Shown piece by piece: positions 17,474 to 27,187 of a stretch of DNA of 64,000 bases (position 1 is its first letter; every line of letters begins with the position of its first letter). Origin of the DNA: Neorhizobium sp. (GTDB lineage: Bacteria > Pseudomonadota > Alphaproteobacteria > Rhizobiales > Rhizobiaceae). The stretch lies in the NCBI GenBank assembly GCA_028283725.1, contig JAPWKC010000004.1:1054001-1118000 (forward strand), given 5' to 3'. Under the pieces are notes generated by a model that was not told the DNA's origin, searched no databases, and saw only the letters and a list, made by a program, of their open reading frames with translations. The position numbers and the translations under genes were made by a program.

Positions 17474-18214
17474 TTGCGAAAATCGCTGCGGCGGATGCTG
17501 ATCGCCATCTTCGTCGTCTATCTGGTGCCGACCTTCGCATCGGCCGGTCTGTGGGCAATGCAGGCGCATCCGCGCGGATGGAGCGAGGCGCGCTGGACCT
17601 CTGCCGGCATCCTGCCGAAACCGGAGGAGAGCGATGCGGCGGCAATCTACGTTTTTTCGGCGATGACCGGCGGCCTCAAGGGCGCGGTTGCGAGCCATGC
17701 CTGGATCGTGACGAAGGACAGGGGTGCTTTCCGCTATACCCGCTACGACAAGGTGGGCTGGGGCATGCCGATCCGGCGCAATCACCGGGACGCGGATGCC
17801 TATTGGTACTCGAACGCGCCGCAGCTGGTGGCCGAGATCAGGGGCGCGCGCGCAGAACTGCTCATTCCCAAGGTCGAAGGCGCGATCGCCGCCTACCCTT
17901 ATGCCGAGCCCGGCGGCTATACGATCTGGCCGGGGCCGAATTCCAATACATTCGTCGCCCATGTGCTGCGCACGGTGCCGGAACTCGGCGCGGTGCTGCC
18001 GCCGCATGCCGTCGGGCGCGACTATCTGCCGAATGGCGAATTCGTGCATCTGGATGAGGACGGGCTGGACCTGCATGTGACGATGCGTGGACTTGCAGGA
18101 TTTTCCGTCGGCGCACGCAGCGGGATCGAGGTGCATTTCCTCGGCCTGGTGGCGGGTCTCGACCTTGCAAGACCCGGCATCAAGGTGCCGGCGGTCGGAC
18201 GGATCGGTATCTGA
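17474..18214 (+). CDS. DUF3750 domain protein, membrane-anchored
   Basis: A protein of about 246 residues with one N-terminal membrane helix (LIAIFVVYLVPTFASAGLWAM) preceded by basic residues. The rest is the DUF3750 domain, with SHAWIV, YTIWPGPNSNTFVAHVL and PPHAVGRDYLPNG. The pattern of a His, an N-T-F segment and a buried Cys-less core is reminiscent of papain-like/NlpC folds, but the function is not known. The TTG at 17474 keeps the positive residues before the helix; the ATG at 17495 is the alternative. Divergent from the asparaginase gene. Confidence 0.75.
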   Translation: MRKSLRRMLIAIFVVYLVPTFASAGLWAMQAHPRGWSEARWTSAGILPKPEESDAAAIYVFSAMTGGLKGAVASHAWIVTKDRGAFRYTRYDKVGWGMPIRRNHRDADAYWYSNAPQLVAEIRGARAELLIPKVEGAIAAYPYAEPGGYTIWPGPNSNTFVAHVLRTVPELGAVLPPHAVGRDYLPNGEFVHLDEDGLDLHVTMRGLAGFSVGARSGIEVHFLGLVAGLDLARPGIKVPAVGRIGI

Positions 18215-18320
18215 CCGGTCGGGCGTTGACGGCGCTCCGGCGGCAAGAGCGCCATTCGATGCCCAGAGCGGGGTCACGAGGCCCGACGCGGAGATATCTC
18301 GGCTGGAGCCAAGCCCTGCC

Positions 18321-18353
18321 AAAAATGCAAAACGCCCGCAACCATGCGGGCGT
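18321..18353 (-). terminator. Rho-independent terminator of the DUF1127 gene
   Basis: A perfect 9-base stem ACGCCCGCA / TGCGGGCGT with a 4-base loop is followed on the minus strand by T-rich sequence. It lies 27 bases past the DUF1127 stop. Confidence 0.75.
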
Positions 18354-18379
18354 CATCACAACCAGAGACCTGTTATCGA

Positions 18380-18526
18380 TCAGAAGCCGGCGGCAGTGCG
18401 GGCGACACGGCGGATATTGTTGCGCTCGATACCGAGGTCGCTCAGTTCGCGGGTCGACATACGGCCCAGTTCGGAGACCGTCTGACGGTATTTGCGCCAG
18501 TTGTTCAAGGTGCGTGCAACGTTCAT
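18380..18526 (-). CDS. DUF1127 small protein (YjiS-like)
   Basis: A 48-residue basic protein with the DUF1127 pattern: WRKYRQTVSELGRMSTRELSDLGI then RNNIRRVAR. Short DUF1127 proteins of rhizobia are known to bind RNA and influence small-RNA turnover and stress or phosphate responses; which role applies here is not visible. AAAGGGGA lies 6 bases before the ATG at 18526. A strong terminator follows, so it is probably a single-gene transcript. Confidence 0.85.
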   Translation of the reverse strand: MNVARTLNNWRKYRQTVSELGRMSTRELSDLGIERNNIRRVARTAAGF

Positions 18527-18715
18527 GATGGTCCCCTTTCCGAGGGCTTTCGAAGCCTGGCTGCCAGTCCGTGGCGCCCTCATCTGCTTCGATGACCTCC
18601 TTATACGCTGCACAAGGAAGAAGCAGAAGCGCCAGCCTATCAGGACACCCCTGCGCTATACGCATAGGTTGTATTGACCGGGGTCAAGGTGAACGCGAAA
18701 TGGGTCGAGAAATTC

Positions 18716-18739
18716 AAAAAGGGCCGCCCAGGGCGACCC
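18716..18739 (-). terminator. Rho-independent terminator of the 24-residue small gene
   Basis: Eight-base arms GGGCCGCC / GGCGACCC (one wobble) with a 3-base loop are followed on the minus strand by TTTTT. It ends a transcript of about 200 bases that carries the small reading frame at 18807-18881. Confidence 0.7.
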
Positions 18740-18806
18740 TCCATGAAATTTAGTCCGTTTGAACGAACCCGGCCCGCCTCACGGCGCTCCGAAGAGAAGA
18801 TGATGC

Positions 18807-18881
18807 TCAGGCCGAGGGCTGCCCCGTCGAGACCTTCACCTTTCCATTGCCCGTTGCGCGGACCGAAATCTCACTAGACAT
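18807..18881 (-). CDS. Probable 24-residue small protein
   Basis: A 24-codon frame starts MSSEIS and has a core RATGNGKVKVSTG. Its ribosome site is exceptional: AAGGAAGGTGATCC ends just before the ATG and matches nearly the full complement of the 16S rRNA 3' end. A hairpin with a T-run follows 68 bases after the stop. Together these look like a dedicated small gene, or a small RNA with a coding part. I do not recognise the peptide. It is polar and has no membrane segment. The upstream 200 bases hold TTGCGA and TACCTT spaced by 17 as a weak promoter candidate. Confidence 0.55.
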   Translation of the reverse strand: MSSEISVRATGNGKVKVSTGQPSA

Positions 18882-19076
18882 TGGATCACCTTCCTTTCAC
18901 TACGTTGAACATGACTAAAAGGTAGGAGCGGCCGGGACTTTTCGCAAGGCAAGTTGTGTAACGCGCTGCAGAGTTAATTGAGTTGCAGTGCAGCGCCGAT
19001 GCCTTATCATTCGCCCGCCAGCCGAGACGAATCGCATGTCTATCGGCCGCCTCCAGCCCCCAGCACATCCCAACAA

Positions 19077-20078
19077 TCAGTCCAGCGTGACGACGATCTT
19101 GCCGATATGGCTCGACGTCTCCATCAGCCGGTGGGCATCGACGATCTTGTCGAAGGGCAGGACCGTGTGGATGACGGGCGCAACGTCACCGGCCTCCAGA
19201 AGCGGCCAGACGAGGTCCTTCAGGTCGTCGCGGATGGCGCGTTTTTCGTCCGCCGTGCGTGGCCGCATGGTCGAGCCGGTCACCGTCAGACGCTTGACCA
19301 TGATCGGCGCCAGCGGCACCTTTTCGGCCACCGCCCCGCCGAGGAAGGCGATGATCGACAGGCAGCCGTCTTTCGCCAGGATCGACAGGTTCTTTTCGAA
19401 ATATGCGGCGCCGATCATGTCGAGAACGACGTCGACACCCTTGCCGTCCGTTTCGGCCTTGATGACCTCGGCGAAATCCTCCGTCTTATAGTCGATGCCG
19501 CGTTTTGCGCCGAGCTTTTCGCAGGCCTCGCATTTTTCCTTCGAGCCGGCCGTCGCATAGACCGTTGCGCCGAACGCTTTGGCAAGCTGGATCGCCGTCG
19601 TGCCGATACCGCTCGAACCACCATGGATCAGAACGCTCTCGCCTTCGGTGAGGCCTGCCATCTGGAAAAGATTTGCCCAGACGGTGAAGAAGGTTTCCGG
19701 CAGGGCTGCGGCCTTCACGGCGTCATAGCCTTTGGGAAAGGGGAGCGCCTGGCTTGCCGGAACGGCGCAAAACTGCGCATACGCGCCGCCGTTCGCCAGC
19801 GCGCAGACCTTATCGCCGATGGCAAAGTCGCTGACGCCCTCGCCGAGACCGACCACTTCGCCGGCGATTTCAAGCCCGAGGATCGGGCTTGCGTCCTTCG
19901 GCGGCGGGTAGGTTCCCTGCCTCTGGGCCACATCCGGCCGGTTGATGCCGGCCGCCTCGACCTTGACCAGAATTTCGCCGGCACGCAGCGCAGGCAGCGG
20001 GCCGGTGGCGATCACCATCACGTCGGGGGCACCGAACGACGGCAGATCGACGAAACGCATTTCGGGGGGAAGCGGCAT
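19077..20078 (-). CDS. NAD(P)H:quinone oxidoreductase (zinc-independent MDR family)
   Basis: A 333-residue medium-chain dehydrogenase/reductase of the quinone-oxidoreductase branch. GroES-like domain: [17 protein letters not shown] and [13 protein letters not shown], without the catalytic zinc ligands of alcohol dehydrogenases. Rossmann domain: [21 protein letters not shown], then AGSKEKCE for cofactor binding. It reduces quinones or other electrophilic carbonyls with NAD(P)H. The ATG at 20078 has GAGGAG at 8 bases. An ATG at 20099 is also possible, with GAGGATC as its ribosome site. That second site would be buried in the 17-base stem just upstream. Confidence 0.85.
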   Translation of the reverse strand: MPLPPEMRFVDLPSFGAPDVMVIATGPLPALRAGEILVKVEAAGINRPDVAQRQGTYPPPKDASPILGLEIAGEVVGLGEGVSDFAIGDKVCALANGGAYAQFCAVPASQALPFPKGYDAVKAAALPETFFTVWANLFQMAGLTEGESVLIHGGSSGIGTTAIQLAKAFGATVYATAGSKEKCEACEKLGAKRGIDYKTEDFAEVIKAETDGKGVDVVLDMIGAAYFEKNLSILAKDGCLSIIAFLGGAVAEKVPLAPIMVKRLTVTGSTMRPRTADEKRAIRDDLKDLVWPLLEAGDVAPVIHTVLPFDKIVDAHRLMETSSHIGKIVVTLD

Positions 20079-20101
20079 GTCATACTCCTCATCAGTCATC
20101 A

Positions 20102-20139
20102 GATCCTCTGCGGCAAACAGAGGTTTGCCGCAGAGGATC
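20102..20139. other. Perfect 17-base inverted repeat before the quinone oxidoreductase gene
   Basis: GATCCTCTGCGGCAAAC pairs without mismatch with its complement across the loop AGAG. In the minus-strand transcript the stem contains a possible ribosome site (GAGGATC) for the ATG at 20099 and lies 24 bases before the ATG at 20078. There is no T-run for a plus-strand terminator. Confidence 0.6.
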
Positions 20140-20163
20140 CGTTTGCTTGCCTTTACGCAATGG

Positions 20164-20190
20164 CAGCAAAAACGGTTCCGCGTTTTGCTG
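20164..20190. repeat. Short intergenic palindrome
   Basis: CAGCAAAA and TTTTGCTG form 8-base arms around a GC-rich centre containing GGTTCCGCG. The look is of the small intergenic palindromes common in rhizobia. It lies between the EAL-CBS-GGDEF gene end and the 17-base stem. Confidence 0.4.
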
Positions 20191-20270
20191 GAATTGCCTT
20201 GGCGACTGACTTAGTGCAGGCCTACCGGATTACAAAGACCGATTGGAAAGCGCGGCGTTCGGCCGCGCGA

Positions 20271-22076
20271 TCATCTCGTCTCGCCGAAGATCGAAAACAC
20301 GAGGCCGCCGGCGCTTTCCTTGGCCTCCGCCTTTACCGAGGCGATCGCCGAGCCGATGCGCGCCACATCGTCGAGAACGAGGCCCTGGGGCAGTTCCACG
20401 ACGCCGATCGAGCAGCGCAGCAGCGGGAAATCGCGTTCGGCACCGAAGCGGTCATGGCCGCGGATATGGCCGGTGGCGCGGTCCTCTTCGGAATAGAGCT
20501 CGATCACGTCATCGTGGAAATCCGACAGGAGGCGTTCGAGGATTTCGGAAATCTCGTCCCGCGACCAGTCACGCACGCCGATGAAGAAATCGTCGCCGCC
20601 GACATGGCCGAGAAAATGCTCCTCGGAGAAGAAATAGCGACGGATCAGGGCGGCAAACAGCGAGATGGCATGGTCGCCCATGTGGAAGCCGTAATGATCG
20701 TTGAACGGCTTGAAATTGTCGAAATCGCAATAGCAGAAGAAACGGGTCTGGTCGTCGTCGCGGCCGGTCTCCTGCATGAAATCGCGGATGGCGCGATTGC
20801 CGGGAAGCCCGGTCAGCGGGTTCTGATCCTGGGCGATCTTCAGCTGCTTCTCGTTGACCACCTTGATCAGCGAGGCGGCGGAGACAACGCCGGCATAGCG
20901 CATGTTTTCAGTGAGGATGACGCAGGCGCTGTTTTCCATATTGGCAAACACGCTCATCAGCTCTTCGGCCTCGGCATCGAGACCGACGATCGGGGCGCGG
21001 TCGACGAAATGGGCGATCGAGCGCTCATAGACCTTGTTCTTCAACAGATCGCGACCGAAGGGCTGATAGATATATTCCTTCAGGTGGTATTCGTTGATAA
21101 CGCCGCGCGGCTCGCCATTGGCGTTCAGCACGGGGAAGAAGGCCTGTCGCGGATTGCGACGGAACAGTTCGAAGACCGTGTCGATACTCTCGTTTTCGTA
21201 GACCGCCGGCAGGTTCTCGATCTGCTTGCGGATCAGCATCTCGTCGAGCGACTGGCTGGAGCGGCGCGAGCGGCCGATATCGGCGAGATAGGAGAAGGAC
21301 GGTTTCAGTTCGCCGACCATCGTCGTCGGGCGGGCGATGAACCAGCCCTGGACCAGATCGACGCCGGCATCGCGACAGGCGAGAAACTCCGCCTCGGTCT
21401 CGATGCCCTCGGCGATGACGCGGATGCCGAGAACATGGGCGATGTTGACGATGTTCTTGACGAGGTGGCGCTTGCGGGAGTTCCTGTCGAGGCCATCGAC
21501 GAAATGGCGGTCGATCTTCAGGTAGTCGACCGGGAAGTCGCAGAGAAGCTTCATCTCGCCATGGCCGACGCCGAAATCGTCGATGGCAAGCTTGAAACCC
21601 TCCTTGCGCATCAGGGTGACGAGATCGGCAAATTCCGGCACGCTGGTATTGTCGAAGCGCTCGGACAATTCGAAACAGATCGAGGACGGGGCGATATTGG
21701 CCTGACGCAGATGCTGGACGAGCTTTTCGATATATTGCGCGCCCTGCGGGATGAGCCGGACATCGAGATTGAGAAAGAGCGTCGTGGAGGCGTAATCCGG
21801 CAGGCTGGCGAATTTCGCCAGCGCGCGGGCGGCCATCATCTGTTCGAGCGGCAGAAGCTGGCCGGCTTCTGCGGCCTGATCGAGCAATTCGAGCGGCGAC
21901 GAGAAGCCGATCTTGTCCTGACCGCGCATCAGCGCCTCATGGCCGAAGACCGAGCCGGTGCCGACCTCGACGATCGGCTGGAAGGCATTTTCGAGCGTCA
22001 GCTTTGCGAGCGAGATCAGCTGGTCGCTGGCATATCGCCGGAAAACACCCGGTTCGAGAATGGCCGCTGACGACAT
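20271..22076 (-). CDS. EAL-CBS-GGDEF cyclic di-GMP signalling protein
   Basis: A 601-residue cytoplasmic protein with an unusual order. The N-terminal EAL domain (about residues 20-265) has every catalytic residue: E47 of EALMR, FLNLD, FELSE, IDDFG, LKID, AEGIE and VQGW, so phosphodiesterase activity is expected. Two CBS motifs follow (about 285-410), which often bind adenine nucleotides. The C-terminal GGDEF domain (about 425-590) has GGDDF instead of GGDEF and no RxxD inhibitory site; it may be a weak cyclase or a GTP-binding regulator. The ATG at 22076 has GGAG at 9 bases. Divergent from the betCBA operon. Confidence 0.9.
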   Translation of the reverse strand: MSSAAILEPGVFRRYASDQLISLAKLTLENAFQPIVEVGTGSVFGHEALMRGQDKIGFSSPLELLDQAAEAGQLLPLEQMMAARALAKFASLPDYASTTLFLNLDVRLIPQGAQYIEKLVQHLRQANIAPSSICFELSERFDNTSVPEFADLVTLMRKEGFKLAIDDFGVGHGEMKLLCDFPVDYLKIDRHFVDGLDRNSRKRHLVKNIVNIAHVLGIRVIAEGIETEAEFLACRDAGVDLVQGWFIARPTTMVGELKPSFSYLADIGRSRRSSQSLDEMLIRKQIENLPAVYENESIDTVFELFRRNPRQAFFPVLNANGEPRGVINEYHLKEYIYQPFGRDLLKNKVYERSIAHFVDRAPIVGLDAEAEELMSVFANMENSACVILTENMRYAGVVSAASLIKVVNEKQLKIAQDQNPLTGLPGNRAIRDFMQETGRDDDQTRFFCYCDFDNFKPFNDHYGFHMGDHAISLFAALIRRYFFSEEHFLGHVGGDDFFIGVRDWSRDEISEILERLLSDFHDDVIELYSEEDRATGHIRGHDRFGAERDFPLLRCSIGVVELPQGLVLDDVARIGSAIASVKAEAKESAGGLVFSIFGETR

Positions 22077-22287
22077 GACTTCTACTCCAACTGCATACAC
22101 GCCTTCACACGAGCGCTACGATGATTGCAATTGGTCAAGAAATCCTTTGTGTCAGATGACAGTTTGATGAAACTTCAATGACAGAAAAGTCCATTTTTAT
22201 TCAATGTGATAATCCTGATTTTAGATCAGAAAAACCGCTGTGAATTCGGTGGCGGCGGGCCGTCTGCGTTTTTGAGACAGCGGGGTT

Positions 22288-22319
22288 CGCAATCGTTTCT
22301 TGATTGCGGGCGCGATCAA
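22288..22319. promoter_or_regulatory. Overlapping inverted repeats before betC
   Basis: CGCAATC (22288-22294) pairs with GATTGCG (22302-22308), and TTGATTGC (22300-22307) pairs with GCGATCAA (22312-22319) with one mismatch. The two stems share GATTGC and cannot form together. The site lies 51 bases before the betC ATG and could be an operator with three half-sites for a BetI-like repressor. Confidence 0.4.
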
Positions 22320-22369
22320 AAATAACTCATGCTGTGCGCGCAACCTCATTCGAAAGACCGATCACGATC

Positions 22370-23887
22370 ATGGCACGCCCGAATATCCTCATCATCATGG
22401 TCGATCAGCTCAACGGCACGCTGTTTCCCGATGGGCCGGTGGAGTGGCTGCATGCGCCGCATCTGAAGGCGCTTGCCGCCCGTTCTGCGCGCTTCAAGAA
22501 CAATTACACCTCCTCGCCGCTCTGTGCGCCGGCGCGGGCTTCGTTCATGGCCGGGCAATTGCCGAGCCGCACGCAGGTCTATGACAATGCGGCCGAATAT
22601 GTCTCTTCCATCCCGACCTATGCGCATCACCTGCGCCGCGCCGGCTATTACACGGCGCTCTCGGGAAAAATGCATTTCGTCGGACCGGACCAGATGCACG
22701 GTTTCGAGGAACGCCTGACGACCGATATCTATCCGGCCGATTTCGGCTGGACGCCGGACTATCGCAAGCCGGGAGAACGGATCGACTGGTGGTATCACAA
22801 TATGGGCTCCGTCACCGGCGCCGGCGTCGCCGAGATTTCCAACCAGATGGAATATGACGACGAGGTGGCCTTCCTCGCCAACCAGAAGCTCTATCATCTC
22901 TCCCGCGAGAACGACGATCTCGACCGTCGCCCCTGGGCGCTCACCGTCTCCTTCAGCCATCCGCACGACCCTTATGTGGCACGGCGGAAATTCTGGGATC
23001 TCTACGAGGACTGCGCGCATCTGCTGCCTGAAACGGGCATGCTCGACGAGCACGATCCTCATTCGGCGCGCATTCTCAAATCCTGCGACTATGCGAGCTT
23101 TGCGATTACCGGCGAGCATGTGCGCCGGGCGCGGCAGGGCTATTTCGCCAATATCTCCTATATCGACGAAAAGGTCGGCGAACTCATCGATACGCTGACG
23201 CGCACCCGGATGCTCGACAATACGTTCATCCTGTTCTGCTCCGACCATGGCGACATGCTGGGCGAGCGCGGATTGTGGTTCAAGATGAATTTCTTCGAGG
23301 GATCGGCGCGGGTGCCGCTGATGATATCGGGACCCGGCATATCCCCTGCCCTGCATCAGGCGCCCGTCTCCAATCTCGACGTCACGCCGACGCTCTGCGA
23401 TCTGGCCGGCATTTCCATGGGCGAGATCGCCCCCTGGACGGATGGCGAGAGCCTGAAACCGGTCATCGATGGCGGCGTCAGAACATCGCCGGTGCTGATG
23501 GAATATGCGGCGGAAGCCTCGTTTGCGCCGCTTGTCGGCATCCGTGAGGGGAAATGGAAATACATCCATTGCGACCTCGACCCGGACCAGCTTTTCGACC
23601 TTGAGGCCGATCCGAAGGAACTGACCAATCTGGCCGGCGATGCCGCTTACGCCGACATTCTGGAAGGGTTTCGCGCCAGGCGGAAGGCCAAATGGGACAT
23701 GGCGGCATTCGACGCGGCCGTACGCGAAAGCCAGGCCCGGCGCTGGGTGGTCTACGAGGCGCTGAGGAACGGCGCCTATTATCCCTGGGACCATCAGCCC
23801 TTGCAAAGGGCCTCGGAGCGCTACATGCGCAACCACATGAACCTCGACAATCTGGAAGAGTCCAAGCGTTATCCGCGCGGGGAATGA
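22370..23887 (+). CDS. betC: Choline-sulfatase
   Basis: A 505-residue arylsulfatase-family enzyme that releases choline from choline-O-sulfate in the cytosol, giving both a sulfur source and the precursor of the osmoprotectant glycine betaine. The sulfatase signature C-A-P-A-R (residues 52-56) provides the Cys that becomes formylglycine. Metal ligands include IMVDQLNG and [17 protein letters not shown]; the C-terminal choline-sulfatase region ends YPWDHQP. The ATG at 22370 fits family starts. First gene of a betC-betB-betA operon; betB starts 23 bases after the stop. The known rhizobial order has betI before betC, but it is not here. Confidence 0.93.
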   Translation: MARPNILIIMVDQLNGTLFPDGPVEWLHAPHLKALAARSARFKNNYTSSPLCAPARASFMAGQLPSRTQVYDNAAEYVSSIPTYAHHLRRAGYYTALSGKMHFVGPDQMHGFEERLTTDIYPADFGWTPDYRKPGERIDWWYHNMGSVTGAGVAEISNQMEYDDEVAFLANQKLYHLSRENDDLDRRPWALTVSFSHPHDPYVARRKFWDLYEDCAHLLPETGMLDEHDPHSARILKSCDYASFAITGEHVRRARQGYFANISYIDEKVGELIDTLTRTRMLDNTFILFCSDHGDMLGERGLWFKMNFFEGSARVPLMISGPGISPALHQAPVSNLDVTPTLCDLAGISMGEIAPWTDGESLKPVIDGGVRTSPVLMEYAAEASFAPLVGIREGKWKYIHCDLDPDQLFDLEADPKELTNLAGDAAYADILEGFRARRKAKWDMAAFDAAVRESQARRWVVYEALRNGAYYPWDHQPLQRASERYMRNHMNLDNLEESKRYPRGE

Positions 23888-23910
23888 CGGCAAACGGACG
23901 GAGAATGACA

Positions 23911-25374
23911 ATGAAAGCACAGCCGAAAGCCAGCCACTTCATCGACGGCGACTATGTCGAGGATACCGATGGCACCGTGATCGAGAGCCTCTATCCCGCG
24001 ACCGGCGAGGTGATCGCAAGACTGCATGCGGCAACGCCTGCCATCGTCGACAAGGCGATTGCGGCGGCCAAGCGTGCCCAGCCGGAATGGGCCTCTATGA
24101 GCCCGACGGCGCGCGGCCGCATTCTCAAGCGTGCGGCCGAGATCATCCGCGCGCGCAACCGCGAGCTTTCCGAACTTGAAACGCTCGATACCGGCAAGCC
24201 GATCCAGGAAACGATCGTCGCCGACCCGACATCCGGCGCCGACAGTTTCGAATTTTTCGGCGGCGTGATCGCGGCCGGCTTGAACGGCGAATATATCCCG
24301 CTCGGCGGCGATTTTGCCTATACCAAGCGCGTGCCGCTCGGCGTCTGCGTCGGCATCGGCGCCTGGAACTATCCGCAGCAGATCGCCTGCTGGAAGGGCG
24401 CTCCGGCGCTTGCCGCCGGCAATGCCATGGTGTTCAAGCCCTCGGAAAACACCCCGCTGGGCGCCCTGAAGATCGCCGAGATCCTGATCGAGGCCGGCCT
24501 GCCCAAGGGCCTCTACAACGTCATCCAGGGCGACCGGACCACCGGGCCGCTTCTCGTCGAGCATCCCGACGTTGCGAAAGTGTCGCTCACCGGCTCGGTG
24601 CCGACCGGCCGCAAGGTGGCGGCAGCCGCCGCCGGAAACCTCAAGCACGTCACGATGGAACTCGGCGGCAAATCACCGCTGATCATCTTCGACGACGCCG
24701 ATCTGGAAAGCGCCATCGGCGGCGCCATGCTCGGCAATTTCTATTCGACCGGCCAGGTCTGCTCCAACGGCACGCGCGTCTTCGTGCAGAAGACGATCAA
24801 GGACCGCTTCCTGTCGCGATTGAAGGAGCGCACCGAAAACATCGTCATCGGCGAGCCGATGGACGAGGCAACACAGCTTGGCCCGATGGTCTCCTATGAC
24901 CAGCGCCAGAAGGTGCTTTCCTATATCGACAAGGGCCGCGCCGAAGGCGCGACGCTTCTGACTGGCGGCGGCATTCCGAACCATGTGACCGGCGAGGGCT
25001 ATTACATCCAGCCGACCGTATTTGCCGATGTCACCGACGACATGACGATCGCGCGCGAGGAGATTTTTGGCCCGGTCATGTGCGTGCTCGACTTCGACGA
25101 TGAGGCGGAGGTGATCGCGCGCGCCAATGCGACCGAATTCGGGCTGTCGGCCGGCGTCTTCACCGCCGATATTTCCCGTGCGCATCGCGTGGTGGACAGG
25201 CTCGAAGCCGGCACGCTGTGGATCAACACCTACAATCTCTGCCCGGTGGAAATTCCCTTCGGCGGCTCCAAGCAATCCGGCTTCGGGCGAGAGAACTCGC
25301 TTGCGGCACTGGAACACTATTCCGAGCTGAAGACCGTCTATGTGGGCATGTCACCGGTCGAGGCGCCGTATTGA
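23911..25374 (+). CDS. betB: Betaine-aldehyde dehydrogenase
   Basis: A 487-residue NAD(P)-dependent aldehyde dehydrogenase, the usual BetB length. The catalytic Glu250 is in ELGGKS and the nucleophile Cys284 in [23 protein letters not shown] and GSVPTGRKV are the cofactor loop and glycine motif. It oxidises betaine aldehyde to glycine betaine, the second oxidation step after BetA. The ATG at 23911 has GGAG at 7 bases; the ATG at 23905 is too close to that site. Middle gene of the operon. Confidence 0.94.
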   Translation: MKAQPKASHFIDGDYVEDTDGTVIESLYPATGEVIARLHAATPAIVDKAIAAAKRAQPEWASMSPTARGRILKRAAEIIRARNRELSELETLDTGKPIQETIVADPTSGADSFEFFGGVIAAGLNGEYIPLGGDFAYTKRVPLGVCVGIGAWNYPQQIACWKGAPALAAGNAMVFKPSENTPLGALKIAEILIEAGLPKGLYNVIQGDRTTGPLLVEHPDVAKVSLTGSVPTGRKVAAAAAGNLKHVTMELGGKSPLIIFDDADLESAIGGAMLGNFYSTGQVCSNGTRVFVQKTIKDRFLSRLKERTENIVIGEPMDEATQLGPMVSYDQRQKVLSYIDKGRAEGATLLTGGGIPNHVTGEGYYIQPTVFADVTDDMTIAREEIFGPVMCVLDFDDEAEVIARANATEFGLSAGVFTADISRAHRVVDRLEAGTLWINTYNLCPVEIPFGGSKQSGFGRENSLAALEHYSELKTVYVGMSPVEAPY

Positions 25375-25490
25375 ACTGACATCACGGACTGAGAGTGCCC
25401 TTGGCGCGATCCCCTTACCGCTCCCCGGACAGGGAGACTGGCGGGCTGGTGGGGGCAGCGCCCGACGAGACAGATATAGAGGCAATTTTC

Positions 25491-27140
25491 ATGCAGGCAG
25501 ATTTCGTCATCATCGGTTCCGGCTCGGCGGGTTCTGCCATGGCCTACCGCCTTTCCGAAGACGGCAGGCATTCGGTCATCGTCATCGAGGCGGGCGGGTC
25601 TGATTTCGGGCCGTTCATCCAGATGCCGGCGGCACTTGCCTGGCCGATGAGCATGAAGCGCTACAATTGGGGCTATCTCTCCGAGCCGGAACCGGCGCTC
25701 AACAATCGCCGGATCACGGCGCCCCGCGGAAAGGTTCTGGGCGGTTCTTCCTCGATCAACGGGCTCGTCTATGTGCGCGGCCATGCCGAGGATTACAACC
25801 GCTGGGAGGCATTGGGGGCAACGGGCTGGTCCCACGCGGACGTGCTTCCCTATTTCAAGCGGATGGAACATTCCCATGGCGGCGAGGACGGCTGGCGCGG
25901 CACCGACGGGCCATTGCATGTCCAGCGCGGGCCGGTGACCAACCCGCTTTTCCACGCCTTCATCAGAGCCGGCGCCGAAGCCGGTTTCGAGACGACGGAC
26001 GATTATAACGGCTCGAAGCAGGAAGGTTTCGGGCTGATGGAGCAGACGATCCATCAGGGCCGCCGGTGGTCTGCCGCCAACGCCTATCTGCGGCCGGCAA
26101 TGAAGCGGAAGAATGTCGAGATCGTCTATGGTCTCGCCCAGAAGATCGTCATCGAGAATGGCCGCGCCACCGGCGTCGAGGTGCTGCGGCGCGGCGTGCC
26201 GGACGTGGTGAAGGCCAACCGCGAGGTGATCGTCGCGGCCTCCTCCTTCAATTCGCCCAAGCTGCTGATGCTGTCGGGCATCGGGCCGGCGGCGCATCTG
26301 AAAGAGATGGGCATCGAGGTGAAAGCGGATCGGCCGGGCGTCGGCGCCAATCTGCAGGACCATATGGAATTCTATTTCCAGCAGGTCTCGACCAAGCCGG
26401 TATCGCTCTACTCATGGCTGCCATGGTTCTGGCAGGGGGTTGCGGGGGCTCACTGGCTGATGACGAAGGGCGGGCTTGGCGCTTCCAACCAGTTCGAGGC
26501 CTGCGCCTTCCTGCGTTCCGAAGCGGGATTGAAACAACCCGATATCCAGTATCATTTCCTGCCCGTCGCCATTTCATACGACGGCAAGGCGGCCGCCAAA
26601 AGCCATGGTTTCCAGGTGCATGTCGGCTATAACCTGTCGAAATCGCGCGGCAACGTCACGCTTGCCTCAGCCGATCCGAAGGACGATCCGGTCATCCGCT
26701 TCAACTACATGAGCCATGAGGAAGACTGGATCAAGTTCCGCCACTGCGTGCGGCTGACGCGCGAAATCTTCTCGCAGAAATCGTTCGAGGATTATCGCGG
26801 GCCGGAAATCCAGCCGGGTGAAACCGTGCAGTCCGACGACGAGATCGATGCCTTCCTGCGCGAGCATCTGGAAAGCGCCTACCATCCTTGCGGCACCTGT
26901 CGGATGGGCCGCGCCGACGACCCGATGGCTGTCGTCGATCCGGAATGCCGGGTGATCGGGGTCGAGGGGCTGCGCGTCGCCGACTCGTCGATCTTCCCGC
27001 ATGTGACCTATGGCAATCTCAACAGCCCGTCGATCATGACCGGCGAGAAGGCCGCGGACCATATTCTCGGCAGACAACCGCTGCCGCGCAGCAATCAGGA
27101 GCCCTGGGTCAACCCGCGGGCAATGCTGAGCGACCGGTAA
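25491..27140 (+). CDS. betA: Choline dehydrogenase (GMC oxidoreductase)
   Basis: A 549-residue FAD-dependent GMC oxidoreductase that oxidises choline to betaine aldehyde, membrane-associated in bacteria. The FAD-binding motif [15 protein letters not shown] is at the N-terminus, then [14 protein letters not shown], and the active-site His in HPCGTCRMG. The C-terminal FAD motif is [28 protein letters not shown] lies 9 bases before the ATG at 25491. It is 116 bases after betB, so a shared transcript is likely but an internal promoter cannot be excluded. Confidence 0.93.
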   Translation: MQADFVIIGSGSAGSAMAYRLSEDGRHSVIVIEAGGSDFGPFIQMPAALAWPMSMKRYNWGYLSEPEPALNNRRITAPRGKVLGGSSSINGLVYVRGHAEDYNRWEALGATGWSHADVLPYFKRMEHSHGGEDGWRGTDGPLHVQRGPVTNPLFHAFIRAGAEAGFETTDDYNGSKQEGFGLMEQTIHQGRRWSAANAYLRPAMKRKNVEIVYGLAQKIVIENGRATGVEVLRRGVPDVVKANREVIVAASSFNSPKLLMLSGIGPAAHLKEMGIEVKADRPGVGANLQDHMEFYFQQVSTKPVSLYSWLPWFWQGVAGAHWLMTKGGLGASNQFEACAFLRSEAGLKQPDIQYHFLPVAISYDGKAAAKSHGFQVHVGYNLSKSRGNVTLASADPKDDPVIRFNYMSHEEDWIKFRHCVRLTREIFSQKSFEDYRGPEIQPGETVQSDDEIDAFLREHLESAYHPCGTCRMGRADDPMAVVDPECRVIGVEGLRVADSSIFPHVTYGNLNSPSIMTGEKAADHILGRQPLPRSNQEPWVNPRAMLSDR

Positions 27141-27187
27141 GGCGAGCCCGCGGGCGGCGGCGCGTAGTATCCCGCAGGTTTGCAGCG

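Noticed and set aside
18886-19068. A 60-codon minus-strand frame before the 24-residue gene
   Set aside because: It ends within the ribosome site of the small gene and has no coding character.
18978-22070. A plus-strand open frame of about 1030 codons
   Set aside because: It lies opposite the quinone oxidoreductase and the EAL-CBS-GGDEF gene, both of which have clear domains. The plus-strand product has no recognisable motif; it arises from GC-rich codon bias.
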